NCBI GenBank assembly: GCA_028015205.1
Contig: CM051521.1
Coordinates: forward strand, 119,544,614 to 119,608,613
Reading direction: 5' to 3'
Source of the DNA: Mytilisepta virgata
Lineage: Eukaryota; Mollusca; Bivalvia; Mytilida; Mytilidae
Length of the DNA: 64,000 nucleotides
In this document: piece by piece, positions 55,101-63,155 of the stretch
How the letters are laid out: every line of letters begins with the position of its first letter
Position numbering within the stretch: position 1 is the first letter of the stretch
Position numbers and translations under genes: made by a program
Notes under the pieces: model-generated
Databases searched by the model: none
What the model was told of the DNA's origin: nothing
Seen by the model: the letters and a program-made list of their open reading frames with translations, nothing else

Positions 55101-58100
55101 AATTAATCTTAAATAATGAACATCATCCAAATAAGCTGAACAGTTTCCTTAATTAACTCCTTGATAATATTCATGTCAGTCATCTTATTAAAACACTGTC
55201 TCAGAAAAGACAGAAACCAATAAAAGAATATTGCAAAATTAAATTAAATAGCCATTTTTAAAATGTCCAAGCTGTTTTTTTAATGTCAAAAAACTTTTTT
55301 AAGTACATATATCAATGATTTTTTTTTTTTGGTGTTTATTCATGCTTTAATGATATCAGCTTTCATTCATATTATTTATATGTCTGTAGTCAAAATTAGA
55401 GCGAATTTTGGATGACAGGATTTACAGGATATGCATTATAAGAAGATACATGAAATCTATGTTACTCTAGTTTCTAAATATAGTAAACGCCAGAGGATAA
55501 GTAAAGTAACTAAGCTAAAGAAAGGGTATTTCTGTAAAGGGACTTTTAACTAATTCAAATTTGAAATATTTGAAATATTTAGGTGAAGCCAAAAAATCAA
55601 ACAAGTTTTCCCTTTCAGTGCTCTTTTGTTTTTTATGTTGAGCTTACCACTGAGTGTGTGTCCTTTTTTTGTAAATTTTGGTATCTGCTTATATTGAATT
55701 TACCGCACATCCTTTTTTGTACTACATAATGTTAACCTCATTCTCACTTTGGATCCATACAGCGGTAGTTGAGCAAATTAAAAACATCATGTCTGTATCA
55801 TATACACAAACAATTAAGATTGAAGTTAATTAACTAAGCCATTCAGGGTTTTCTGGTACAGACATGAATAAATTTCAGATGTATGTTTTTTTAAGTTGGA
55901 CAAAATTTAAAACTAGAGGCTCACCAGAGCCTGTATCGCTCACCTGGAGTCTGGTTTTCATTGGACAATTAATCAACTATTTGACCAAGTTTGTTGCAAT
56001 TGGTTCAATTGTTCAGGGAAAATTTATTTGACAAAAAAGGGCAATAACTCCTAAATGGGTTTTGGGATTTCCTTTAAAATTTCAGGGTAGGTAGACCTCA
56101 ACATGGCAAATATTTTTCAGATTTACATTTCACTTCTATCTCAAATAGTTTTGGAGATAAATGAGGAAAACTTAAATTTTGAAAATTTGACGAAAAAAGG
56201 GCAATAACTCCTAAATGGGTTTTGGGATTTCCTTCAAAATTTCAGGGTAGGTAGATTTTGTCATGCTGATCATTTTACCCCATGTCACATTTTTGATATC
56301 TGTAACGGTTTTTAAGTTATAAGCCAAAAACAACACATGCACCCCTATATTCTATTTTTAGCTACGACAGCCATGTTTTATGTCAGATCAAAATAAATTG
56401 AGGATCGTTTGTAGAGGACATGTCATAGATCATTCCTATCAAGTTTCAAACCAATCGCTCCAGCTGTTTTAGAGGAGAAGATTTTTGAATGAAAAAATTT
56501 TGAAAATTTGACAAAAAAGGGCAATAACTCCAAAATCAGTTTTGGGATTTCCTTTAAAATTTCAGGGTAGGTAGACCTCAACATGGCAAATATTTTTCAG
56601 ATCTACATTTCACTTCTATCTCAAATAGTTTTGGAGATAAATGACGAAAACTGTTAAATTTTGAAAATTTGACGAAAAAAGGGCAATAACTCCAAAATGG
56701 GTTTTGGGATTTCCTTCAAAATTTCAGGGTAGGTAGATCTTGTCATGCTGATCAATTTTACCCCGTCACATTTTTGATATCTGTAACGGTTTTTAAGTTA
56801 TAAGCCAAAAACAACACATGCACCCCTATATTCTATTTTTAGCTACGACAGCCATGTTTTATGTCAGATCAAAATAAATTGATGATCGTTTGTAGAGGAT
56901 ATGTCATAGATCATTCCTATCAAGTTTCAAACCAATCGCCCCAGCGGTTTCAGAGAAGAAGATTTTTGAATGAAAAAATTTTGAAAATTTGACAAAAAAG
57001 GGCAACAACTCCTAAATGGGTTTTGGGATTTCCTTTAAAATTTCAGGGTATGTAGACCTCAACATGGCAAACATTTTTCAAATTTACATTTCACTTCTAT
57101 CTCAAATAGTTTTGGAGATAAATGACGAAAAATGTTAAATTTTGAAAATTTGACGAAAAAAGGGCAATAACTCCTAAATGGGTTTTGGGATTTCCTTCAA
57201 AATTTCAGGGTAGGTAGATTTTGTCATGCTGATCAATTTTACCCCATTTCAGATTTTTGATATCTGTAACGGTTTTTAAGTTATAAGCCAAAAACAACAC
57301 ATGCACCCCTATATTCTATTTTTAGCTACGACGGCCATGTTTTACGTCAGATCAAAATAAATTGAGGAACGTTTGTAGAGGACATGTCATAGATCATTCC
57401 TATTAAGTTTCAAACCAATCGGCCCAGCGGTTTCAGAGGAGAAGATTTTTGAAAATCAGCCAATCAGAAACAAGAATTGCCTCTGGTGGCCATGTTTCTT
57501 GACCAATCAGAACTAAATGAGGAAACTTTGTTGAGGACCTTCCATACACCACTCATGCAAAGTTTGGTTGAAATTGGCCAAATGGTTTCTGAGGAGAAGA
57601 TGTTTGAATGAAAAGTTTACGACGGACGGACGACGGACGGACGACGGACGCCAAGTGATGGCAAAAGCTCACCCTGGCCATAGCCAGGTGAGCTAAAAAG
57701 GGCAGAGATTCTAGGAATTAATTTATTATAGTCAAATAAATTTCAGCTTTTAAAGTACAAATAAATTTACCCTGTTAAATTGTGCTGATTCTATTGTTAC
57801 TGGGGAGTTCTGCTCTGCACAGAAGTCTGTGAAGTACTCAAACAGAATCGGGAATGAAACACAGGCTCCTTCTCTAGATTCTACATGTTCATCTAGCCTT
57901 AAAATCAAAATACAGAATATAGTTAATACAAAAGTACACATTGTTATTTCACTCATTGCACTAGACTTGAGCATCATTCTACTAAGTCTGTTATGTTTAA
58001 CCATTTTCTTTCAATGATTACGTACAAACTGATAAATAGGTATTAAATTTGTCAAGTCCCACCCACTAATACATTGTAATAATGATTTTATGCAACATCA

Positions 58101-58757
58101 CAGAGGACTGTTGAAATTGTAAACAGGGAACAAGTTTTACTAAATACATTTGTATTATCGAAAAAGAAATACATGTATCAGCAAATTGTTTATCCATCTG
58201 CCAAACCAAATTTTATTGGTGGATACATGTATTTACAATAAAAAGTTTATATTAGCATCTGCTTTTCCAAGACTATTTTCAGTTCGGCTGCACAATATGC
58301 CTTCTTGTACTAAAAAACTTTACAGGTGAGCTGGAGATAAAAAGGAACAATTACAAACACATCAAACAATAAATCAAAAACAAACAAGTAAAAAAAAAAT
58401 CAGTGAACACGTGGCCTCATATCACAAAAGGATAAGAAAGCCATTCAATGATTATCTCCCTTGTCAAAACCTCCAGGATTTCCAGTCCCATGGTCCCTTG
58501 CAAGAATCAAGTGTAATTTAATATTGTTCTCACCATTCATAAAGTTTCTGCTCTCCTGGTGGCACTGTCCGTTTCCTCTTTTCAAATACCAAAGGGACAT
58601 CCTCCACCTCTGGTTTCTCACGTTTCTTAGACTTCTGATCTTTACTAGATTTCTTCACCTTATCTGGTTCTGGACTTGGTTCCCTGATATTTTGTTTACT
58701 TCTCTCTTTTTCAGCAAGGTATTCTTGCGTCTTCTTCTTTAGTTTAATAGATGGCAT
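40189..58757 (-). CDS. HP1BP3: HP1BP3-like protein: RFX-like segment plus three linker-histone (H15) domains, 10 exons
   Basis: Predicted chromatin protein of the heterochromatin protein 1-binding protein 3 family, expected to bind nucleosome linker DNA. Coding exons in transcript order: 58757-58534, 57897-57771, 55054-54884, 53564-53433, 50744-50628, 47137-46951 (acceptor could instead give 47143), 45126-44970, 44379-44264, 42631-42454, 40375-40189. Phases agree throughout; 1596 nt, 531 aa (human about 553). H15-1 spans about residues 158-233 (MKDIIEEVLNDIGNP to KCGYYRLYG). A Lys/Glu-rich linker follows. H15-2 spans about 331-407 (IEDTFHLAFTYSSEPKEASF) and H15-3 about 414-485 (TVDDMICQAIVASHEPKQAT to GMSGTFQLAKAFIPSPG). 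The last matches the human third domain, including the SGTFQL and PSPG motifs. Residues about 68-145 resemble an RFX-type winged helix. The sequence before the first ATG looks like a 3' splice site, so a further non-coding 5' exon probably lies upstream (inference). Confidence 0.9.
40652..40788. mobile_element. Small TIR MITE (CAGGGATCCCATGC)
   Basis: Left end CAGGGATCCCATGC and right end GCATGGGAACC flank 137 bp with TTCCCAG/CCCAGG blocks. It lies in the last intron of the HP1BP3-like gene. Confidence 0.5.
40944..41717 (+). repeat. Hairpin-family element, complete copy
   Basis: 5' palindrome GAGGCTCCCAGGAGCCTG, then CGCTCACCTGG. Four core units of about 150 bp carry CCCATAGGGTCCTATG and CAGCCATCTTG. 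A (GGAC)n microsatellite is at about 41621-41655. The 3' hairpin spans 41687-41717 with stem TGGCCT/AGGCCA and ends GTGAGCTAA. It lies in the last intron of the HP1BP3-like gene. Confidence 0.85.
43301..43984 (+). repeat. GATGCCCC/GGGGCAT family element, complete copy
   Basis: 5' hairpin GTGTC-catgg-GACAC followed by GATGCCCC. Three roughly 165-bp core units share GATC(A/T)GTGTTTGGTGGTAAT and GAGGCAAAGTAAAGTTAG. The 3' end TGCCTCCTCC...CGGTGGGGGCA folds on itself and completes the inverted repeat. It lies in intron 8 of the HP1BP3-like gene. Confidence 0.75.
44613..44880 (+). mobile_element. tRNA-derived SINE, family 1, plus strand
   Basis: tRNA-like head: box A GGCCAAGTGGTCTAGG, box B GAGTTCGAATCTC. 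The body contains GGTCGTGGTTCTCTCCGG and GCTGCGAAATAGCCAAATG, then an (AAAC)n tail. The head is not a functional tRNA because the acceptor arms do not pair. It lies in intron 7 of the HP1BP3-like gene. Confidence 0.85.
45923..46161 (-). mobile_element. tRNA-derived SINE, family 1, minus strand, with perfect 11-bp target duplication
   Basis: The reverse strand carries the family-1 tail and body. The tRNA-like head is partly deleted, since box B is missing between ACACACCCCACC and TCAGTGTTGACAG. Flanks are identical: CTGGAAAATGG at 45912-45922 and 46162-46172. It lies in intron 6 of the HP1BP3-like gene. Confidence 0.9.
46392..46536 (+). repeat. 72-bp tandem duplication
   Basis: GAGCTCCTGCAATCTATAAC through GGATTATTGGTTAACATC occurs twice in a row with three substitutions. 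It lies in intron 6 of the HP1BP3-like gene. Confidence 0.8.
46755..46825 (-). mobile_element. tRNA-like SINE head fragment
   Basis: The reverse strand shows box-B-like GTTGCAAGTTCAAATCCCGC preceded by GCCTCAAGTGCAGAAG. No matching body is seen, so this is a fragment. Confidence 0.45.
47212..48366 (+). repeat. Hairpin-family element, complete copy
   Basis: Starts AGAGGCTCATAAGCACCTGT, then GCTCACATG. It has six core units with CCCATTGGGTCCTATGTT and GGACCATTGCTGCC, then ACAGACAGATAGATAGACGG. The 3' hairpin at 48336-48366 has stem TGACCC/GGGTCA. It lies in intron 5 of the HP1BP3-like gene. Confidence 0.8.
48628..50541 (+). repeat. Hairpin-family element split by a 705-bp insertion
   Basis: 5' palindrome AGGCTCCCGAGAGCCTG at 48630. 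Two GGGCAAGAACTCC-type units follow. The right part resumes at 50276 and ends in GACGACGACGGACGCGG and a degenerate hairpin at 50511-50541 (TGGCCTTTTAGTCCA). It lies in intron 5 of the HP1BP3-like gene. Confidence 0.75.
49565..50269. mobile_element. 705-bp TIR element (CAGAGCTGTTTAC) with 6-bp target duplication
   Basis: Inverted ends CAGAGCTGTTTAC (49565) and GTAAACAGCTCTG (to 50269) are flanked by TAAATG on both sides (49559-49564 and 50270-50275). Excision restores the continuity of the host repeat. A minus-strand frame at 49694-50071 (125 codons, MPFGPQPDIDENNNLVPE...) occupies half the element. It resembles no protein I know and may be chance. Confidence 0.8.
50783..52247 (+). repeat. 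TGTCTCGCC-family element, complete copy
   Basis: Begins TGTCTCGCCTG and ends CAGGCGAGACA. It has five to six core units of about 170 bp with GACAAAGTCACTGAACCATG, GAGGTCAAGG and GTCAGACTGGCATGTACCC, then (GCCGTC)n at 52159-52196. The 3' end folds as TGTCTCGC...GCGACTTTCGTCGC...GCGAGACA (52211-52247). The element starts 38 bp upstream of the exon at 50744-50628. Confidence 0.8.
52634..52880 (+). repeat. Hairpin-family element, 3'-truncated
   Basis: 5' palindrome AGAGGCTCCTAGGGGCCTG and CGCTCACCTGG, then one and a half core units. No microsatellite or 3' hairpin follows. It lies in intron 4 of the HP1BP3-like gene. Confidence 0.7.
53695..53835. mobile_element. Broken Tc1/mariner-type MITE
   Basis: The right end GTTTGACTG and the interior AAAGGGCACCTGCTAATAAA match the family at 36832. 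The left inverted end is missing. Confidence 0.45.
53972..54838 (+). repeat. Hairpin-family element, complete copy
   Basis: 5' palindrome AGAGGCTCCCAGGAACTTG, then about five core units (CCCATAGGGTCCTATG, CCATCTTGGATG). The 3' hairpin at 54808-54838 has a perfect TGGCCC/GGGCCA stem and ends GTGAGCT. It lies in intron 3 of the HP1BP3-like gene. Confidence 0.8.
55913..57695 (+). repeat. Hairpin-family element, long copy with alternating core units
   Basis: 5' palindrome AGAGGCTCACCAGAGCCTG and CGCTCACCTGG. The core has three near-identical repeats of about 480 bp (starting about 56035, 56512 and 56992) with GGGCAATAACTCCTAAATGG, GGTAGGTAGA and CGGTTTTTAAGTTATAAGCC. Then follow GACGGACGGACGACGGACGG and a 3' hairpin CCTGGCCATAGCCAGG. 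It lies in intron 2 of the HP1BP3-like gene. Confidence 0.85.
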
Positions 58758-58938
58758 ATTTAACTTTCTGGAAAGAGTTACTGAATGAGAGTTACTAAAA
58801 TATAGAAATGTCTTAGATAAACATCAAATAATTTTTTATCCTGATGTGAATGTCTTGAAACAATATCATATAATGGGCATAGTTATGTTACCATGAAGCT
58901 GCTTTTCTCTTGATAATACAAGATAGGACACACAAAAA

Positions 58939-59379
58939 TGTCTCGCCTGTGATGTATTTCTAATGAAAGTAAAAGTTATCAGTAATCGAAAAACAGAGCA
59001 AAACAAAAACTTAACTATAACTACTGAACCATGAAAATGAGGTCAAGGTCAGATGACACCTGCCAGTTGCACATGTACACCTTACAATCTTTCCATACAC
59101 CAAATATAGTAGACCTATCGCATACAGTATTCGAAAAACAGGCCAAAACACAAAACCTTAACTATCACCACTGAACCATGAAAATGAGGTCAAGGACAAT
59201 GTACATATGACAGACTGAAAATTCGTAACATAAGGCATCTATATACAAAATATAAAGCATCAAGGTCTTCCACCTTCTAAAATATAAAGCTTTTAAGAAG
59301 TTAGTAAATGCCGCCGCCCCTTCCGCTGGATCACTATCCCTTTGTCAAGCTTTCTGCGACTAAAGTCCCAGGCTCGACA
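58939..59379 (+). repeat. TGTCTCGCC-family element, short copy
   Basis: Begins TGTCTCGCCTGTGATG. Two core units have CTGAACCATGAAAATGAGG and GGTCAAGG, then GCCGCCGCCCC, ending CAGGCTCGACA. It lies upstream of the first coding exon of the HP1BP3-like gene. Confidence 0.65.
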
Positions 59380-59594
59380 ATAAAACGTATATGGAATGAT
59401 TGATCATGGGAAACACTTGCTACAATTTCATATTCCCTTTATTCCTAAATATATAATGTCAGCTGAGAAAGGAAAACTGGGAAGTTTCACACAAGTTTTA
59501 CTCAGCTCATCATGATACAACCTTGCTGTACCTTCTAAATACTCCAAATGACAGTACTGTCCAATAACTGCTTAAATATTTTTATTTAAACCTA

Positions 59595-60224
59595 GAAATC
59601 GTCTGTAAGACAAGGATGCCCCATCTTCATAAACATCATATTACAAATCTATCATTTATGACTGGAAATCATTTGGAGAATTCTTTAAATATATGAAAGT
59701 TTCAGAATATATGCTGCTCAAATTAACTTTTTACCCCATTAAAAAATTTGAACCAAAGTCATTCAAGCATAAAATGTAGATTGTGGTGACTCGAATGTTG
59801 CTGAGTTGTACCACATTTGATCACTACAGTTGTGAAATATGATCAATATACTACAATAGATTCTTTAAAAACTCAAGCATAAAATATAGGTCATGATGAC
59901 TCAAATGTTACTGACTTTTGTTGTACAATATAAGATGAATGAATATGTATAATATCAATGATGTCTCTATAGGTTTCTGATATTAAATTAAAGGCAAAAC
60001 TTTATCAGAGTCACTCATGCATTAAATATAGGTCAAAGTGACCCAAATGTTGCTCATCTGTGTTCAGTGGTACATTTTATATGGGGATTCTAGTGGTATA
60101 ATATCATTGATATATCTCAATGGCTTTCTAATAAATGGACCTAAAAGCAAAAGCCAGACGGACGTACTAAGTAATTACGGACAGACAAGGGTAAATATAC
60201 ATTCCACATTTTTGCAAGGGGTAT
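59595..60224 (+). repeat. GATGCCCC family element, diverged
   Basis: 5' hairpin GTCTgtaAGAC then GGATGCCCCATC. Three core units have GTCA(C/T)T(C/G)A(A/T)GCATA, ATATAGGTCA and CAAATGTT, ending GCAAGGGGTATGATAAA. Confidence 0.55.
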
Positions 60225-60378
60225 GATAAATAATTGTTCTACAACCTCTTTAAGTAAAGTGAAGCTGACATTATACTGTCAATACATCTATTGTTTTAGG
60301 TCTGTCTCATCAACATTTAATTGGTTACCGATCTTTTATCAACCGATTATATTTTTTATACTATATTTTTTTCTATAT

Positions 60379-60504
60379 AGAATAATACATGGCAAAATCC
60401 GTATCCCCTCTGTATCACCACGAGGAACCAATATCAGTCCCGAGGGCTGATATTGGTCGATTGGTGATACAGCATGCGATACAGATTTTGCCATGTATTA
60501 TTCT
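60379..60504. repeat. 126-bp near-perfect palindrome (foldback MITE)
   Basis: AGAATAATACATGGCAAAAT pairs with ATTTTGCCATGTATTATTCT. Inward pairs are CTGTATCACCA with TGGTGATACAG and CCAATATCAG with CTGATATTGG, with a 9-nt loop. The related GCGATACAGG blocks at 61607-61665 suggest both flank one larger element. Confidence 0.85.
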
Positions 60505-61101
60505 GTTTATCATATATTTTAATAGATCCAGATTCATGATATATAACAGATCTGTGATTTATCGTTGTTTACAACCGTCCGAAAATATAAGAATAAGGGT
60601 AGACAAAAATATGATGATTTTCCTGTAGTTCTCCAGGTGAATTGGAATTGTTTTTGTTTTCATAGACGTACTGATTTGATTATCCTGTTTCATGATAATC
60701 ATATAAAAATTTGGAATCTTTCACACTAAATGATATATCCACATCGGAATGTCTCTTATAACCTTATGACATGCTCAATATAGAGTATAAGAGCATTTTG
60801 AGAGAATGTTTTTTTCATGTAATTAAATGCATTCACTAATGATATTGTGAGCTGTTCCCACCTTAGAATACAACACATATTTCCCTAGATATCGGTTTAT
60901 CCTGCACTGCATTAATTCAAGGTGTCAGGTTCGTATTCTCCGTCATTAGCCTTTTTAAACCTTGCAATTAGCAAATGTAACTCGGGGAAGAAATGGTTTC
61001 CAAAGTTGGTTCATCAGTTTCTCCCCCCATTTCAACTGAACGAAGACTCCATGACATGACAGTAATTTCGTCTGCGACTGACAATAATATTCCAGGAGTA
61101 C

Positions 61102-61573
61102 CAGGGCTCACCACACTTGAAAATAACAGGGAGACTCAGAGTCTCCCTCAGGGTAGCAACAGGGAGACTTCCAAGTCTACCAGAGAGACTGTGTTTTTTC
61201 CCCCAATTTGTCGCCTGTCGAGTAAATACCTGTTATTTTGTATCTTATAGTGTATACTATACAATCCTTTATTGTTTTTTATCCTGTATTGTTTGAGATT
61301 TTATCTACATTTACTCCATATCCTTCCATTTGAGTCATAATCTGAGATTTTGTCTCATGTGCATTTAATCAATATCCTTTGAGAATTTTTCATGATGAGT
61401 CCTGGGACTCATTTTTCAGAATGGTGAGTCCCAGCTGATTTTGATGAGTCCCAGTCCCAGTCCCAGGACTCATTACCACTTTTTTAATGTACACTGCTGC
61501 ATTTTGACCATGGTAGGCCTATTGTACTATTGTTAAAGTTTAATTAAAATCATGTGCTGCCTTAAAATACTGA
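61102..61573. mobile_element. Partial second copy of the CAGGGCTCACC element
   Basis: Matches the left 470 bp of the element at 4117-5234 (AACAGGGAGACTCAGAGTCTC, TTTTTTCCCCCAATTTGTCG, GATGAGTCCCAG), then stops at CTTAAAATACTGA. The right inverted end is absent. Confidence 0.75.
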
Positions 61574-62515
61574 ACCGCTTAGTAACATATGAGAGGTTCC
61601 GAAAGGGGTGCGATACGGGATTAGCTATGCGATACAGGTTATGCGATACAGGGTAGATGATACAGACTAGAGAAAAGAACCTTTATCAAATATACAAATT
61701 ATACAAATAGTATTAAATATATGATAAATTTGAATATCTGATCTGAAATTTACATCTCTTTTGTTTTGTATAGAATGTTACCAAAATTTAGTGCGCATTA
61801 TTATACCTCAGTATGTTTTTGTTATATAAATATCAAGACATTCATTTTATTATTTTTTTTACCTGTGAATAGTTTCCAAGACTAATTACTGGTAAATACT
61901 GACTGGTAATGCCGGGGGGGGGGGGTTACTTCCATTATAAATGGTAGTATGTATGTGCCACAAAACAGCGTCCATTTTTCACACATGTCCTGTCATCATC
62001 AGGGTTGCTATTTTTACCCTTGTCAATAACAGGATTAATTTTTTATAATTTTATCATTTTGGAAGGTCCTGCACAGGGTCTGCTACACAATACAAATCAC
62101 TGTTTTAACTAAAATGTAAGGCTACATGTAATTACAATGTATATCGTTATCAGTGATCATCAGTGATGTGACTGACCATGCAGTTGTAATGACGATCCGT
62201 ATTAATTAGCGAGCACTCTTATCTTATCACATTGTCATTGACTGGGTATGATTTTCCAAATCAGCATCAAGTCATTAACATGGTTACCTTTGAACATAGA
62301 ATGTCACTGACAGGGTATGATTTCCAAATTTCTGTCTCATGAACAGGTTCCAGTTTGACCACCATAATTGGCACATATATATCCACTTTTAACAGTTTTT
62401 GACAATAGATCATTTTGCCCAGGACAATTTTCCTCAATTTTAATGCAATATCTCACGCATAATGAAAATGAAATTTTTTGAGTACTAACTTTAATATATA
62501 TTTAATCTGAAATAT
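61574..62515. other. Intergenic, no gene seen
   Basis: Contains several GCGATACAGG direct repeats (61607-61665) and a poly-G tract (about 61914-61924). No exon, RNA gene or intact element could be supported. Confidence 0.4.
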
Positions 62516-62635
62516 AGGGTTATTGCATTAATATTGGTGGATATTGCCCAAGCAGTATATCATTTTGCACGAGTTTACGAGTGCAATATGATATACTGCG
62601 AGGGCAATATCCACCAATATTAATGCAATAACCCT
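62516..62635. repeat. 120-bp near-perfect palindrome (foldback MITE)
   Basis: AGGGTTATTGCATTAATATT pairs with AATATTAATGCAATAACCCT, then GGTGGATATTGCCC with GGGCAATATCCACC, GCAGTATATCA with TGATATACTGC and TTGCAC with GTGCAA. The loop is about 10 nt. Confidence 0.9.
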
Positions 62636-62718
62636 TTTATTATATAGTAATAAATATTTTAAACACAAAATTTCTTTAATCCAGTCAAAATACAAGTTTT
62701 TAAAGAAAAAGATATATT

Positions 62719-62765
62719 ATTGCACTAGTGCGAATAAATGTTATTTGCACTAGTGCAATAATATT
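62719..62765. repeat. 47-bp palindrome with GCACTAGTGC twice
   Basis: TTATTGCACTAGTGC is followed by GAATAAATGTTATTT and GCACTAGTGCAATAA. Each GCACTAGTGC is itself palindromic, and the whole folds with a short loop. Confidence 0.75.
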
Positions 62766-63155
62766 TTTGATTTTTTTTTTATATTTTTTTTCTTTGTAAA
62801 ATATTTCATTCATGGTTAACCTTTAAATATAAAAAAAAAAAAATTAAGTTGTAATTTTTTTACAACTTTTACCAGGAGTAAAATTGATCATGTTGATGAG
62901 ACTCATAACAGTCATTTTTTTCTGTTCACGGATGACAGACAGATAATGGACACCAATAAATTGAATAATAAATTAACAAAGTGACAGAATACACTCAATA
63001 CAGATGGACAAGTGGCGACAATATGGAGAACAGACAGACAATTGACGACAATAAATTGAACCAGATTTTTTCTGACCGAAGCAATATTAATTCAACAATT
63101 TGCAACAATAAAACAGTGTCCTTAAATTCCACATAGGTTTTGAATAGTCTCTGGT

